A stretch of 64,000 nt of DNA from Mycobacterium sp. DL99 (GCF_004762045.1 NZ_SJOM01000007.1:487818-551817), one strand, 5' to 3'; counted from the stretch's first letter, positions 42,273 through 52,061 are shown. A program made the numbers and translations. The notes: generated by a model from the sequence alone, not told the origin.

Positions 42273-43127
42273 TTACATGGGGCGGCATGTCCTGAGGTAG
42301 CTGAGGAACGATGCCTGCAGGCCAGTAACGTGCGTTTCGTGCAGGATCTCGCTGGTGACCGCTTCGCTGCGTGAAGTGAGGCGGTGAAGCACAGTGGCAG
42401 TGTTCTTCGCGAGGCTTTGGTAGACGGCCAGGTCTCCGAGAAGCTCTCGGTCGTTGAAGGTCACGTGTAGCTTGGCGGCACGCTGGCTGTCGCCCAGCTC
42501 TTGGAGCTGGGCGAAGACCTGACTGTCTTCCGCGATGACGCCGGGGCTGCCCGCTCCGATGCTCTCAAAGAGCGTGCTGCCGGTGAGCCAGGCGTAGAGA
42601 GTGAAGAGTCCGCCGTAGGAGTAGCCGAAAAGGCCGTGACCGCTCGCGGCTGTGCCGTAGTCGCGTTCGATCCGCGGGTGCAGTTCCGCGGTAAGGAAAT
42701 TCAGGAACACATCGGCGTGGGTGTCGCGCAATTCGGCGAGGTAGGCGTCTGCTTCCTCTCGTGTCCTCATGCCCGCTTGCAATCCCATCTCCACGGCATC
42801 GATGAGCTCCTTGGCGATGGGCTCGCCGGGTGGCACGAAGTCTCTGTTGCGCAGCCGATCCCAGTCCTGTGCTTCCTCGCCTGCATACCCGACGCTGACT
42901 TGGATGTAGGGCTGGATCCGTTGCATGGGGTCCATCTGGGTCACGATGAGCGGAGCCGTCAGGCCCACGGCAAAGTTGCCGTCGAGCACATACACGACAG
43001 GCGCCGGCGTCGTGGCGGGGTCGTAGCCGGGTGGCGTGGTGACCCAGACGCCGTAGTCATGCCCACCGCTGGAACGAATCTCGAGATAGTCGGTGTCGGC
43101 GAGACAGCCTTGCCACATGGCGCTCAT
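42273..43127 (-). CDS. Esterase D/Fes-like alpha/beta hydrolase
   Basis: 284 residues of the putative esterase family (PF00756 type): WVTTPPGYDP, VVYVLDGNFAVGL, the nucleophile elbow GLFGYSYGGLFTLYAW, ESIGAGSPG and a C-terminal ETHVTGLQASF that may carry the catalytic histidine. There is no signal peptide. ATG 43127 has AAGGACC upstream. It is divergent from tetR copy 2, and the paired TATCCA palindromes lie between them, so the TetR protein very probably represses this gene. The first three codons and ribosome site are also present at the copy-1 locus, where the rest is lost. Confidence 0.9.
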   Translation of the reverse strand: MSAMWQGCLADTDYLEIRSSGGHDYGVWVTTPPGYDPATTPAPVVYVLDGNFAVGLTAPLIVTQMDPMQRIQPYIQVSVGYAGEEAQDWDRLRNRDFVPPGEPIAKELIDAVEMGLQAGMRTREEADAYLAELRDTHADVFLNFLTAELHPRIERDYGTAASGHGLFGYSYGGLFTLYAWLTGSTLFESIGAGSPGVIAEDSQVFAQLQELGDSQRAAKLHVTFNDRELLGDLAVYQSLAKNTATVLHRLTSRSEAVTSEILHETHVTGLQASFLSYLRTCRPM

Positions 43128-43181
43128 CAAAGGTCCTTCACAACTCGGCCGGCTTCGCAGCACGACGCCCTCGGCGGATCT

Positions 43182-43212
43182 TATCCATTGGATAATTGTT
43201 ATCCAATGGATA
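43182..43212. promoter_or_regulatory. Paired palindromes, operator of TetR copy 2 and the esterase
   Basis: TATCCATTGGATA (43182-43194) and TATCCAATGGATA (43200-43212) with spacer ATTGT, between the divergent esterase and tetR genes. The two arms are conserved in copy 1 although the bases just left of them differ. Confidence 0.78.
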
Positions 43213-43222
43213 AACTGTGTGA

Positions 43223-43792
43223 GTGATCCTGTCAACCGCGGAACGCAAAGGCGACGCACGCGAGCGTCTCCTGGCTCGGCTTCTCGACGCCTTCGAGGAG
43301 GCACTTCCCTCACCGGGGATGTCGCTGCGTGAGGTCGCCGCCCGGGCCGAGACCAGTCACGCCCTCCTGCGGTACCACTTCGGGTCACTGTCGGGTGTCT
43401 TGGCGGCGATGCTCAAGGTGCAGCGATCTCGTGACAACGAGGTGTTTTTCAAGACGGCCCAGCTGGGCACCTTTGACGACCTCGTCGTGGCGATCTGGCG
43501 CGCCTACACCCATCCGGAGCAGTTGTCGCGTGTCCGCGGTTTCTTTCACGTCGTTGGACTCGCCGCGTATAGCCCAGGGGACTTTCGTGAGTTCATCGAC
43601 TCGCTCGACGACCTGACCACGATGCTGGCCTCGCTCGCGGAACGCGAAGGACACGACACCGAGGAAGCGGTGAGCATGGCCACCGTCGCCGTTGCCGCGA
43701 TTCGTGGCCTTCTCTTGGAGGCAGTTCTGACTCCAGCAGTCCACTCCGAGGACACGGTCGCCTTGATCCTGCGCATGAGCAAGGGCCGATGA
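43223..43792 (+). CDS. TetR-family regulator, duplicate copy 2
   Basis: 189 residues, identical to copy 1 except Val for Leu in HDTEEA-x-SM. HTH as SLREVAARAETSHALLRYHF. It is the local regulator of the divergent esterase gene. GTG 43223 stands 11 bp after the operator. With two copies of both gene and operator in the genome, each protein should bind both sites. Confidence 0.93.
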   Translation: MILSTAERKGDARERLLARLLDAFEEALPSPGMSLREVAARAETSHALLRYHFGSLSGVLAAMLKVQRSRDNEVFFKTAQLGTFDDLVVAIWRAYTHPEQLSRVRGFFHVVGLAAYSPGDFREFIDSLDDLTTMLASLAEREGHDTEEAVSMATVAVAAIRGLLLEAVLTPAVHSEDTVALILRMSKGR

Positions 43793-43919
43793 GCTCCACC
43801 CACACGTCAGGGGCCTTCAGCAAGAAGCCGCCATGGCCACCACTCCAGTCCCTCGAAGAAGCGTCTACAGGCACGTGTGCTCACAGAAGCCTCTCCCCGA
43901 CAATCTGACCGAGCCCGTG

Positions 43920-44951
43920 TCAATCGGACTGCGCGGACCGGAAGTGAGTGGTGACGTCTGCTCGGTACTGCCTGGGTGTCATACCGAACCAACGCCGGCA
44001 CGAGCGATTCAGCACGCTCTGTTCGGCGTAGCCGAGCAGACCCGCGACCTGGCTGAAGGGCAACTCCGGTTCGGCAAGGTACACCGCGGCGAGTGTGCGA
44101 CGTTGAATGTCGATCAGGTCCTGACACCGCACCCCCTCGTCGGCCAAGCGCCGCTGCAACGACCGGGGATGCATCGCTAGTTGGCCTGCGACGGTGTCGA
44201 CGCTGCACTGGCCGGTGGGCAGCAGCCGGCGGACCAGCTCAACCACCCGCTCCGATAGCGCGGTACTGCGCGGAAGATAGGTGGAATCAAGGTATTTCGC
44301 CGCGATTCGTCTGGTCTCGGGATCCGCGCTCTCGATCTGTCGGTCGGCCAATGATCGCGTCATCTCGAACCCGCACCAGGTCTGCTGGAAGTGGACGGGA
44401 CAATTGAGGGCCTGTTGATAGGCGGTGTCGGGGCCTTGTTGAGGATGCATGAAGCAGACGGCGCTGGCCTGCGCGTCCGGGCCGCCCAGCATGCGAATGA
44501 TCCGAGCGACGATCGCCATGCTGAGCTCGTAGCCCTGAATCGGATTCCCGAGGCCAGGTTCGGACACCTCGTAGGTGAAGCTGAGATCGGATTGCGGGCC
44601 TTCCGATGCGATTGTCAGCTTCAATGCGGGGGAGTGGACGTAGAGGTAGCGTCCGATCATCTCCAACCCGCTGAGCATCGTCTGCGCGTTGCGCGCGATC
44701 ACCGCGACTGGTCCGAATATCTCCAATCCCTGCCAGCGGGAGAGGCGCAATCCGAAGTCCGGGCACTGTAGATCCTCGGCGCTGGCCTCCAACATGCGCG
44801 CGTAGGCGTCGACGGAGATGAACGCGTCCTCCTCGTTCTCGATGCCTCGCGGAATGTGGAAGCGCGTCGTGAACAGTTCCGGATCTCCGCCGAGCTGCTG
44901 CACCAGCTCGCCGTAGCCCCACAGGGTGGTTGCCCGGATCATGTGGCCCAT
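43920..44951 (-). CDS. virS: VirS, AraC/XylS-type regulator of the mymA operon
   Basis: 343 residues, matching M. tuberculosis VirS (Rv3082c) as remembered: MIRATTLWGYGELVQQLGGDP, IENEEDAFISVDAYARMLEAS, CPDFGLRLSRWQGLEIFGPVAVIARNA, IGRYLYVHSPAL and the HTH end CQDLIDIQRR, LLGYAEQSVLNRSCRRWFGMTPRQYRA. VirS activates the mymA operon, in M. tuberculosis at acid pH and in macrophages. ATG 44951 lies nine bases after GGAGGG. The divergent gene here is an aldehyde dehydrogenase rather than mymA itself. A direct-repeat site lies at 44968-44996. Confidence 0.92.
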   Translation of the reverse strand: MGHMIRATTLWGYGELVQQLGGDPELFTTRFHIPRGIENEEDAFISVDAYARMLEASAEDLQCPDFGLRLSRWQGLEIFGPVAVIARNAQTMLSGLEMIGRYLYVHSPALKLTIASEGPQSDLSFTYEVSEPGLGNPIQGYELSMAIVARIIRMLGGPDAQASAVCFMHPQQGPDTAYQQALNCPVHFQQTWCGFEMTRSLADRQIESADPETRRIAAKYLDSTYLPRSTALSERVVELVRRLLPTGQCSVDTVAGQLAMHPRSLQRRLADEGVRCQDLIDIQRRTLAAVYLAEPELPFSQVAGLLGYAEQSVLNRSCRRWFGMTPRQYRADVTTHFRSAQSD

Positions 44952-44967
44952 CGGCCGAGTCCCTCCG

Positions 44968-44996
44968 TGTCGGGAAATGCCAAAAGTATGTCGGAG
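44968..44996. promoter_or_regulatory. VirS-type site 1, virS/ALDH interval
   Basis: 29 bp: TGTCGGGAAATG, C, CAAAA, three bases, TGTCGGAG. The two TGTCG direct repeats are 21 bp apart, two helical turns, as AraC-type activators need. 24 of the 29 bases recur at 46536-46564. Confidence 0.75.
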
Positions 44997-45040
44997 ATCG
45001 TCAAGACTCGCGGCTATTCCGGCAACCATCGTGGTGCCGT

Positions 45041-46498
45041 ATGACAGTCAGGCACGATGCACTCTTCATCGACGGCCGGTGGGTACAGCCGTCGAGTTCG
45101 GCGCGCACCACGGCGCTCAACGCGACGACGGAGGACGTCCTCGGCACGTCACCAGAAGCCGGAGTGACCGACGTGGATCACGCGGTGGCGGCGGCCCGTC
45201 GAGCTGTGAGCGACTCTGCGTGGTCGACGATGTCCCCGGCGGACCGGGCTGCGGCGATGCACCGTTTCGCAGACGAACTGGAAAAGCGCACAAGCGAGTT
45301 GACGCGCACAGTGAGTCAGGAGAACGGGATGCCAATCGGTCTCAGTGAGGCATTCGAGGGCAGCTTCGCGATCGGGCTACTTCGGTACTACGCCGATCTG
45401 GCCGTGAACATGTCGGACGAGGAGGTGCGGCCGTCACAGGCGGGCCTGGAGACGGTGGTGCGGCGCTCGCCCGTGGGAGTCGTCGCGGCCATCGTGCCGT
45501 GGAACTATCCGGTTGTACTTGCGATGAGCAAGATTGCTCCGGCTCTCGCGGCAGGATGCGCCGTCGTGGTCAAACCATCACCACCGGCAACCGTGCTGGA
45601 CAGTTACATTTTGGCTGAAGCCGTCGAGGCGGCAGCACTTCCACCTGGAGTCATCAACTGGGTGCCGGGTGGCCCCGACATCGGCGCGTATCTCGTCGCC
45701 CACCGAGATGTGGACAAGGTCGCCTTCACGGGGTCCACGTCGGCGGGACGCGCCATCGCAACGGCTTGTGCGGGTCTCCTACGCCCTGTGACCCTGGAAC
45801 TCGGCGGTAAGTCCGCGGCGATACTGCTCGATGATGTCGAACTCGACGACATCATGCCCAACCTCCAGTTCATCGCCTTCATGAACAACGGGCAGACCTG
45901 CGTCACCTGCAGCCGGATCCTTGTGCCCGCATCGCGATACGGCGAGGTGGTTGACGCGCTGGCGGCTCGGGTGTCGGCGTTGCACGTAGGTGACCCACTG
46001 GATCGCAGCACGGACATCGGTCCGATGGCCACGGCCGCCCATCGCGAACGTGTCGAGAGCTTCATCGAAAAGGGCAGGGGCGAGGCACGATTGGTGGTGG
46101 GCGGCGGTCGTCCGGACGGACCGAGCAAGGGCTGGTTCATCGAACCGACGTTGTTCGCCTGCGAGAGCAATGACGTCACCATCGCGCAGGAGGAGATCTT
46201 CGGCCCCGTGCTGGCGGTAATCCCCTATCGCGACGAAGCGGACGCGGTGCGAATCGCCAACGACACCGCCTACGGACTGGGCGGCACGGTCTTCAGTGCG
46301 GACACCGAGCGCGCGAAAGACGTCGCGCGCCGAGTGCATACGGGGACCATCGGAATCAACGGGTACCCGCTTGCCATCGGTTCGCCGTTCGGTGGTGTCA
46401 AGGACAGCGGCATCGGCCGTGAGTTCGGGCCCGAGGCCCTGGACAGCTACCTGGAACTCAAATCGATGTACATCGCTGCACCCACCGAATCTGGCTGA
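45041..46498 (+). CDS. NAD(P)-dependent aldehyde dehydrogenase
   Basis: 485 residues. Oxidises an aldehyde to its acid. The Rossmann segment is GVVAAIVPWNYP, then FTGSTSAGRAIA, the general-base glutamate in TLELGGKSA, the nucleophile cysteine in NNGQTCVTCSR, and QEEIFGPVLAVI and PFGGVKDSGIGREFG at the end. Full length. It lies between virS and mymA, where M. tuberculosis has no gene, and has its own copy of the VirS-type site 45 bp upstream. It would complete an alcohol-aldehyde-acid route with the adhD and sadH products. Confidence 0.95.
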   Translation: MTVRHDALFIDGRWVQPSSSARTTALNATTEDVLGTSPEAGVTDVDHAVAAARRAVSDSAWSTMSPADRAAAMHRFADELEKRTSELTRTVSQENGMPIGLSEAFEGSFAIGLLRYYADLAVNMSDEEVRPSQAGLETVVRRSPVGVVAAIVPWNYPVVLAMSKIAPALAAGCAVVVKPSPPATVLDSYILAEAVEAAALPPGVINWVPGGPDIGAYLVAHRDVDKVAFTGSTSAGRAIATACAGLLRPVTLELGGKSAAILLDDVELDDIMPNLQFIAFMNNGQTCVTCSRILVPASRYGEVVDALAARVSALHVGDPLDRSTDIGPMATAAHRERVESFIEKGRGEARLVVGGGRPDGPSKGWFIEPTLFACESNDVTIAQEEIFGPVLAVIPYRDEADAVRIANDTAYGLGGTVFSADTERAKDVARRVHTGTIGINGYPLAIGSPFGGVKDSGIGREFGPEALDSYLELKSMYIAAPTESG

Positions 46499-46535
46499 CT
46501 CAGTAGGTTTTCACGCCGTCGTCACGGTGGCGGCA

Positions 46536-46564
46536 TGTCGGGAAATGTCAAAAACCTGTCGCAG
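46536..46564. promoter_or_regulatory. VirS-type site 2 upstream of mymA
   Basis: 29 bp: TGTCGGGAAATG, T, CAAAA, three bases, TGTCGCAG, in the same orientation as site 1 and 84 bp before the mymA start. It presumably is the ancestral mymA promoter site or a copy carried with the ALDH gene. Confidence 0.75.
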
Positions 46565-46647
46565 GCAATCAATACGGACCATGGGTCCGGCAAGCATCCT
46601 GAACACATCGGCCAAAGTCGTTTGCGGCCACGAACTGTGGAGATTCC

Positions 46648-48126
46648 ATGAACTCACAACACTTCGATGTCTTGATCATCGGCGCCGGCCTGTCCGGTAT
46701 CGGTGCGGCCTGTCACCTGATGGAGGAGGTTCCGAACCGGTCTATTGCGGTGCTGGAGCGGCGTGACCGGATGGGCGGCACCTGGGACCTGTTCCGCTAT
46801 CCCGGAGTTCGGTCGGATTCCGATATGTACACCTTCGGGTACAAGTTCCGCCCGTGGCGGGACGTGAAAGTGCTCGCCGACGGAGCATCGATCCGGCAGT
46901 ACCTCGTGGACACCGCGGCCGAGTTCGGTGTCGATGAGAAGATCCACTATGGGCTGAAGGTCGTCAAGGCGGATTGGTCCACCTCCCAAGGTCTCTGGAC
47001 CGTCACGACGGTGCATGAGGCAACTGGTGAGACACGCACCTACAGCTGCAATTACCTCATCAACTGCACCGGGTACTACAGCTACGACGCGGGTCACCTG
47101 CCAGACTTCCCGGGCATCGACCGGTTTGAGGGTCGGTGCGTGCACCCCCAGTTCTGGCCCGAGGATCTGGACTATTCCGGCCGGCGGGTCGTCGTGATCG
47201 GCAGCGGTGCAACGGCTATCACTCTCATTCCAGCCATGGCCGGTGATGCCGGGCATGTGACAATGCTGCAGCGTTCACCGTCCTACGTCATCTCGCTGCC
47301 CGCGGTGGACAAGATCTCCCAGACTCTGGGCCGATTCCTCCCGGACGGGTGGGTGTACGCCTTCGGGAGAAAGCGCAACATCGCCCTGCAACGCGGGGTG
47401 TACCGGGCGTGCCGGCGGTGGCCTCAGTTGATGCGCAGACTTCTGCTGTGGGACGTGCGACGCCGCGTCGGACCGTCGGTCAGCATGAGCAACTTCACGC
47501 CGAGATATCTTCCGTGGGACGAGCGACTTTGTATCGTGCCGAACGGCGACCTGTTCAAAGCGCTGTCCTCGGGCGAGGCATCGGTGGTGACCGACCAGAT
47601 CGACACGTTCACCGAGCGCGGCATCCTGCTGGCGTCGGGGCGCGAGCTTGCCGCCGACGTCATCGTCACGGCGACTGGACTGAACATTCAGATGCTGGGT
47701 GGGATGACACTCTCCGTGGACGGCGAGGAACGCAACCTACACGACCAGATGATGTACAAGGGCGTGTTGGTGGAGAACATGCCCAATCTGGCGATGATCT
47801 TCGGCTACACCAACGCATCATGGACCTTGAAGTCCGATATCGCGTCTGCCTACCTGTGTCGTCTGCTCAAGCACATGGACGCGAACGGCTACGCGGTCGC
47901 GACTCCGCTTGACGATCGGGATTGCGGGCTGGACAGCGGAATCATGGATCAGATGCAATCCGGCTATGTCAGGCGCGCGGGCGACGTCCTGCCGCGTCAG
48001 GGTGCCGAGCATCCGTGGCGTGTCCTGATGCAATACGAGTACGACGCCAAAATGTTGGTCGAAGACCCGGTTGAGGACCGTGCGCTGCAACTCCGCAGGC
48101 CTGTCGCGGATCCGGCAGTGGTCTGA
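46648..48126 (+). CDS. mymA: MymA, FAD/NADPH Baeyer-Villiger-type monooxygenase
   Basis: 492 residues, nearly collinear with M. tuberculosis MymA (Rv3083) as remembered. FAD loop: [17 protein letters not shown]; then [32 protein letters not shown]; the BVMO-type motif lies around [17 protein letters not shown] loop [18 protein letters not shown] and NASWTLKSD near the end. MymA acts in cell-envelope lipid modification under acid stress and, like EthA, can activate thioamide drugs. It is the first gene of the mymA-lipR-sadH-adhD operon; gaps are 8, 7 and -4 bp. Confidence 0.95.
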   Translation: MNSQHFDVLIIGAGLSGIGAACHLMEEVPNRSIAVLERRDRMGGTWDLFRYPGVRSDSDMYTFGYKFRPWRDVKVLADGASIRQYLVDTAAEFGVDEKIHYGLKVVKADWSTSQGLWTVTTVHEATGETRTYSCNYLINCTGYYSYDAGHLPDFPGIDRFEGRCVHPQFWPEDLDYSGRRVVVIGSGATAITLIPAMAGDAGHVTMLQRSPSYVISLPAVDKISQTLGRFLPDGWVYAFGRKRNIALQRGVYRACRRWPQLMRRLLLWDVRRRVGPSVSMSNFTPRYLPWDERLCIVPNGDLFKALSSGEASVVTDQIDTFTERGILLASGRELAADVIVTATGLNIQMLGGMTLSVDGEERNLHDQMMYKGVLVENMPNLAMIFGYTNASWTLKSDIASAYLCRLLKHMDANGYAVATPLDDRDCGLDSGIMDQMQSGYVRRAGDVLPRQGAEHPWRVLMQYEYDAKMLVEDPVEDRALQLRRPVADPAVV

Positions 48127-48134
48127 GGGCTCAC

Positions 48135-49073
48135 GTGACACTGCGTAAGAATGCGGTTCGCTTCGTCCTGCGCTGCGCGCGCCCGCTGTTCGGCAGCCGC
48201 CTCCTCGGCGTGGGTGGACGGCGCTTGATGCTGGCGACAGTCACGGCTGCGGTGCGAGACCCCAAGGACATCCGCTACCAGCGAGCAACAATCGCCGGCG
48301 TTCCCGTCGAGCTGGTGCAACCGGCGAACCGCGCAACCCATGGCACGTTGATCTACCTGCACGGCGGTGGGTATGCCCTCGGCAGCGCGAAGGGCTATAG
48401 AGCGCTAGCCGGGCACCTCGCCGCGGCGGCCGGGTTGAACGCTCTGGTTCCGGACTACACGCGGGTGCCGGGGGCGCAGTATCCCGTTGCACTCAACGAG
48501 ATGGTCGCGGTCTACTCCCAGCTGATCGCGGACGGGCTCGACCCGAGAACCACCGTGATCGCAGGCGATTCGGCCGGCGGGGGCCTCGCCCTCGCGCTCG
48601 CGATGGAACTGCGCGACCGTGGAATACCGGGTCCGGCCGCACTCGGCCTGATCTGCCCCTGGGCCGATCTCGCCGTCGACATGGAGTGCAGGCGGCCGAT
48701 GGCGCGCGACCCCCTGATCCTGCCGTCGATGTGCGCCGAGTGGGCACCGCACTACGTGGGGGCCTTCGACCCCCGACTGCCGGGCATATCTCCGGCGTAC
48801 GGGGACATGGGCGGACTGCCCCCGATCGTCATGCAGTCCGCGGGTGACGATCCGATCCACGTCGACGCCGACAAGATCGAAACCGCCTGTGCTGCAACTG
48901 CATCAGTGAGTCTCGATCATCGACGGTTCGACAATCTCTGGCATGACTTCCAACTCCAGGTCAGTGTTCTTCCCGAGGCGCGGGACGCGATCACCCAACT
49001 CGCGGCGAAACTGCGCAGCCACGTGCCGGTTGCCACCGAGCTCTCGTCGAATCACCCACCACCGAAAGGCTGA
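48135..49073 (+). CDS. lipR: LipR, hormone-sensitive-lipase-family esterase
   Basis: 312 residues. The oxyanion motif is [12 protein letters not shown], the nucleophile Ser is in [14 protein letters not shown], and the Asp/His region is [12 protein letters not shown] and the histidine of NLWHDFQLQ. This is the HSL (Lip) family, and the position second in the mymA operon corresponds to Rv3084 lipR. GTG 48135 is eight bases after mymA. The family splits short acyl esters; in the operon it probably frees or trims lipid substrates. Confidence 0.93.
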   Translation: MTLRKNAVRFVLRCARPLFGSRLLGVGGRRLMLATVTAAVRDPKDIRYQRATIAGVPVELVQPANRATHGTLIYLHGGGYALGSAKGYRALAGHLAAAAGLNALVPDYTRVPGAQYPVALNEMVAVYSQLIADGLDPRTTVIAGDSAGGGLALALAMELRDRGIPGPAALGLICPWADLAVDMECRRPMARDPLILPSMCAEWAPHYVGAFDPRLPGISPAYGDMGGLPPIVMQSAGDDPIHVDADKIETACAATASVSLDHRRFDNLWHDFQLQVSVLPEARDAITQLAAKLRSHVPVATELSSNHPPPKG

Positions 49074-49080
49074 ACCCGAG

Positions 49081-49950
49081 ATGAACTCATTTGATGGAAA
49101 AGTCGCTGTCATCACCGGTGCTGGTTCCGGCATCGGCCGAGCATTGGCACTCAACCTGGCCGGCAGAGGCGCACGACTTGCACTGTCTGATCTTGACGCC
49201 GAAGGGCTCGCCGAGACGGTGCGGCAGGTGCGGCAGCGCGGCGCGCAGGTGAAGTCCGACCGGCTCGATGTCACCGAACGAGAGGCCGTACTCGCCTATG
49301 CCGAGGATGTCGTTGCACACTTCGGCGCAGTCAACCAGATCTACAACAACGCCGGCATTGTGCACAACGGCAGTGTGGACAAGACCGAGTTCAAGGACAT
49401 GGAGCGGGTCATCGACGTCGACTTCTGGGGCGTCGTCAACGGAACCAAAGCCTTTCTGCCACACGTGATCGCATCTGGCGACGGGCACATCGTCAACGTT
49501 TCGAGCCTGTTCGGCCTGATCGCGGTTCCCGGTCAGAGTGCGTACAACGCCGCCAAGTTCGCGGTGCGGGGATTCACCGAGGCGCTTCGCCAGGAGATGC
49601 TCATCGCCAAACATCCGGTCAAGGTGACCTGTGTGCATCCCGGGGGGATCAAGACCGCGGTGTGCCGCAACGGAACTGTCGCCGAGGGCGAGGATCAACA
49701 GACCTTCGCCGAATTCTTCGACACTCGGCTGGCGTGGCACTCACCGGAGATGGCCGCGAGGACGATCGTCGACGGCGTCGCCAAGGGGCACGCCCGGGTC
49801 GTGATCGGGTGGGAGGCGAAGGCCCTTGACGTACTCGCCCGAATCCTGGGCTCCTCGTATCAGCGGGTGGTCGCCGCCGGTGTGTCGACCTTCTTCCCGT
49901 GGGCCAAGCAACCCGTTGAGATTCGCGCCGTGAAAGGGGCACCGCAATGA
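49081..49950 (+). CDS. sadH: SadH, short-chain dehydrogenase of the mymA operon
   Basis: 289 residues. Cofactor loop TGAGSGIGRALALNLAG, then SDLDAEG, NNAGI, the serine in VSSLFGLIAVPGQ and YNAAK, HPGGIKTAV. It corresponds to Rv3085 in order and sequence. The start ATG 49081 follows the lipR stop by 7 bp; the longer open frame to 48943 is only overlap with lipR. The stop overlaps adhD (ATGA). Confidence 0.94.
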   Translation: MNSFDGKVAVITGAGSGIGRALALNLAGRGARLALSDLDAEGLAETVRQVRQRGAQVKSDRLDVTEREAVLAYAEDVVAHFGAVNQIYNNAGIVHNGSVDKTEFKDMERVIDVDFWGVVNGTKAFLPHVIASGDGHIVNVSSLFGLIAVPGQSAYNAAKFAVRGFTEALRQEMLIAKHPVKVTCVHPGGIKTAVCRNGTVAEGEDQQTFAEFFDTRLAWHSPEMAARTIVDGVAKGHARVVIGWEAKALDVLARILGSSYQRVVAAGVSTFFPWAKQPVEIRAVKGAPQ

Positions 49951-51059
49951 AAACCACTGCTGCTGTTCTGATTGAGGCGGGCAGGCCCTTCGAGCTGATG
50001 GAACTCGATCTTGACGGCCCGGGACCGGGCGAGGTCCTGATCAAATACACCGCCGCCGGTCTGTGCCACTCGGATCTGCATCTCACCGACGGCGACCTGC
50101 CGCCGCGGTATCCGATCGTGGGCGGACACGAGGGATCTGGTGTGATCGAGGACGTGGGCCCCGGCGTGACCAAGGTCAAACCCGGCGACCACGTGGTGTG
50201 CAGTTTCATACCGAGCTGCGGTACCTGTCGATACTGCTCAACCGGCAGACAGAGCCTGTGCGATATGGGGGCGACGATCCTTGACGGCTGCATGCCAGAT
50301 GGCAGTTTCCGGCTCCACTCCAACGGAGTCGATTTCGGTGCCGTCTGCATGCTTGGCACGTTCTCCGAGCGGGCCACGATATCGCAGCACTCGGTCGTCA
50401 AGATTGACGACTGGCTGCCACTGGAGACCGCCGTGCTGGTGGGCTGCGGGGTACCGTCGGGCTGGGGCACCGCAGTCAACGCAGGCAACCTGCGGGTGGG
50501 GGACACCGCCGTGATCTACGGCGCTGGCGGTCTCGGTATCAACGCGATCCAGGGCGCGCTCAGCGCTGGCTGCAAGTACGTCGTCGTCGTGGACCCAGTG
50601 GCGTTCAAGCGCGAGACCGCTCTGAAATTCGGCGCCACCCACGCCTTTGCCGATGCCGCGGGCGCGGCGGCCAAGGTCAGTGAACTCACCTGGGGGCAGG
50701 GCGCCGACGCGGCGCTGGTCCTGGTGAGCACGGTGGACGAAGAAGTCGTCTCAGCGGCGACGGCCGTGATCGGCAAGGGCGGCACGGTCGTCATCACCGG
50801 TCTGGCCGACCCGACGAAGCTCACCGTGCGCGTCTCGGGACTCGACCTCACGTTGAACGAGAAGACCATCAGAGGGTCGCTTTTCGGCTCCTGCAACCCG
50901 CAGTACGACATCGTGCGCCTGCTGCGACTCTATGACGCGGGCCAGTTGAAACTGGACGAGTTGGTGACCCGCACGTACACGCTCGAGGAAGTGAACCAGG
51001 GCTACCAAGACCTGCGCGACGGAAAGAACATCCGCGGCGTGATCGTCCACCAGAGCTGA
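49947..51059 (+). CDS. adhD: AdhD, zinc-type alcohol dehydrogenase of the mymA operon
   Basis: 370 residues of the class III-like MDR family. Catalytic zinc ligands: Cys in AAGLCHSDLHL and the histidine-glutamate of GGHEGSG; structural zinc loop CGTCRYCSTGRQSLC; NAD loop IYGAGGLGINAIQGA; the end is NQGYQDLRDGKNIRGVIVH. It matches Rv3086. In M. tuberculosis the operon continues with Rv3087, tgs4 and fadD13; here it ends at adhD, since the next genes are a DUF1348/TetR pair. Confidence 0.94.
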   Translation: MKTTAAVLIEAGRPFELMELDLDGPGPGEVLIKYTAAGLCHSDLHLTDGDLPPRYPIVGGHEGSGVIEDVGPGVTKVKPGDHVVCSFIPSCGTCRYCSTGRQSLCDMGATILDGCMPDGSFRLHSNGVDFGAVCMLGTFSERATISQHSVVKIDDWLPLETAVLVGCGVPSGWGTAVNAGNLRVGDTAVIYGAGGLGINAIQGALSAGCKYVVVVDPVAFKRETALKFGATHAFADAAGAAAKVSELTWGQGADAALVLVSTVDEEVVSAATAVIGKGGTVVITGLADPTKLTVRVSGLDLTLNEKTIRGSLFGSCNPQYDIVRLLRLYDAGQLKLDELVTRTYTLEEVNQGYQDLRDGKNIRGVIVHQS

Positions 51060-51553
51060 TTGATCAGGATTCAGTGGGGATTTCACCGGCTGAGGGGTCC
51101 GATCGTGATGAGACGATTGAACGGTATCGACGCATTGATGCTGTACCTCGACAGCGGGAGCCCGTACACGGCTGGCCTGCGTGGATGTTTTTTGGGGGTA
51201 TCCGCAGCGTCCACCGAATGAGCACGACGTCATCCTCGAATGGAGGACAATCTGACCGCCGAGGGCCCCACGGCGCGGGCAAAGAGCCCGACCTATGTCG
51301 AGTGGATGTCAGCCAGCAACGCCGTCGGGGTCTGGTCGGAGAACAGCCTCGATCGAACCGTGGTCGTTGCGGTTCTGGGCTAACGCCTCACTAACCGTTA
51401 CCCGTTCACAACGCCCGGACCGAACATGTGCAGTAGTGCGGTGAGGCACACGGCAGTTCAGTCCAAAACTTGATGTGGCCGACGATGCGGTCATCGAAAC
51501 AGAGGAGGATGCCCGTCCGTTGGCCTGGCACAAGGACTTTGGGTAGTGTGGAG
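51060..51553. other. Gene-free interval after adhD
   Basis: Nearly 500 bp. A 47-codon frame from ATG 51240 to 51383 (plus, MEDNLTAEG...) and a minus frame 51406-51603 are the only protein-like stretches; neither shows a family motif or a good ribosome site. This is where Rv3087-tgs4-fadD13 would lie in M. tuberculosis. No hairpin terminator is evident. Confidence 0.4.
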
Positions 51554-52030
51554 TCACAGTGCAAGGTCTGACAGGCTCGGGTGATCGGCCGGTCGTGGCC
51601 CACTGCGATCCCAGAAGAACTTTCGGTCGCCGTCCTCGATTTGCAGATCGTTGATGCTGGCGTGACGGTGGGTCATTAGACCGGACTCGTTGAACAGCCA
51701 GTTCTCGTTGCCGTAGGCGCGAAACCACTGCCCGGCCTCGTCGTGGTACTCATAGGCGAAGCGCACCGCGATGCGATTGTCGCTGTGCGCCCACAACTCC
51801 TTGATGAGACGGTAGTCGTCCTCGCGCTGCCACTTGCGGGTCAGGAACTCCACGATTCTCTCGCGGCCCGTCAGAAACTCCGAACGATTACGCCATCGGC
51901 TGTCGACCGAATAACCCAGTGACACTATGTGCGGATCGCAGGTGTTCCATGCATCTTCGGCCAGACGCACTTTCAGTGCGGCCGATTCGTCGGTGAACGG
52001 TGGAACGGGCGGCCTGGCTGTAGTGGTCAT
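51554..52030 (-). CDS. DUF1348 (SnoaL/NTF2-like) protein
   Basis: 158 residues of the nuclear-transport-factor-2 fold. Signatures: [53 protein letters not shown] (read in parts), [26 protein letters not shown] and [14 protein letters not shown]1348 proteins occur widely and are of unknown function, often beside TetR regulators. The gene is divergent from the TetR gene at 52164 and the two strong palindromes between them mark it as the regulated gene. Confidence 0.92.
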   Translation of the reverse strand: MTTTARPPVPPFTDESAALKVRLAEDAWNTCDPHIVSLGYSVDSRWRNRSEFLTGRERIVEFLTRKWQREDDYRLIKELWAHSDNRIAVRFAYEYHDEAGQWFRAYGNENWLFNESGLMTHRHASINDLQIEDGDRKFFWDRSGPRPADHPSLSDLAL

Positions 52031-52061
52031 TGTCGTCTCGCTTTCTGGGGAGCTGTGCCGT

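Larger units (their letters stand above)
43118..43813 (+). repeat. Duplicated tetR unit, copy 2 (partner 6818-7511)
   Basis: Near-identical to copy 1 in gene, operator and leader. Here the divergent esterase is complete, so this is the ancestral arrangement. The right end (CACGTCAGGGG, to 43813) coincides with copy 1. Both copies lie in the same orientation about 36 kb apart. Confidence 0.93.

Noticed and set aside
51240..51383. 47-codon frame MEDNLTAEG... after adhD
   Set aside because: No ribosome site and no recognisable family; kept only as a note in the interval entry.
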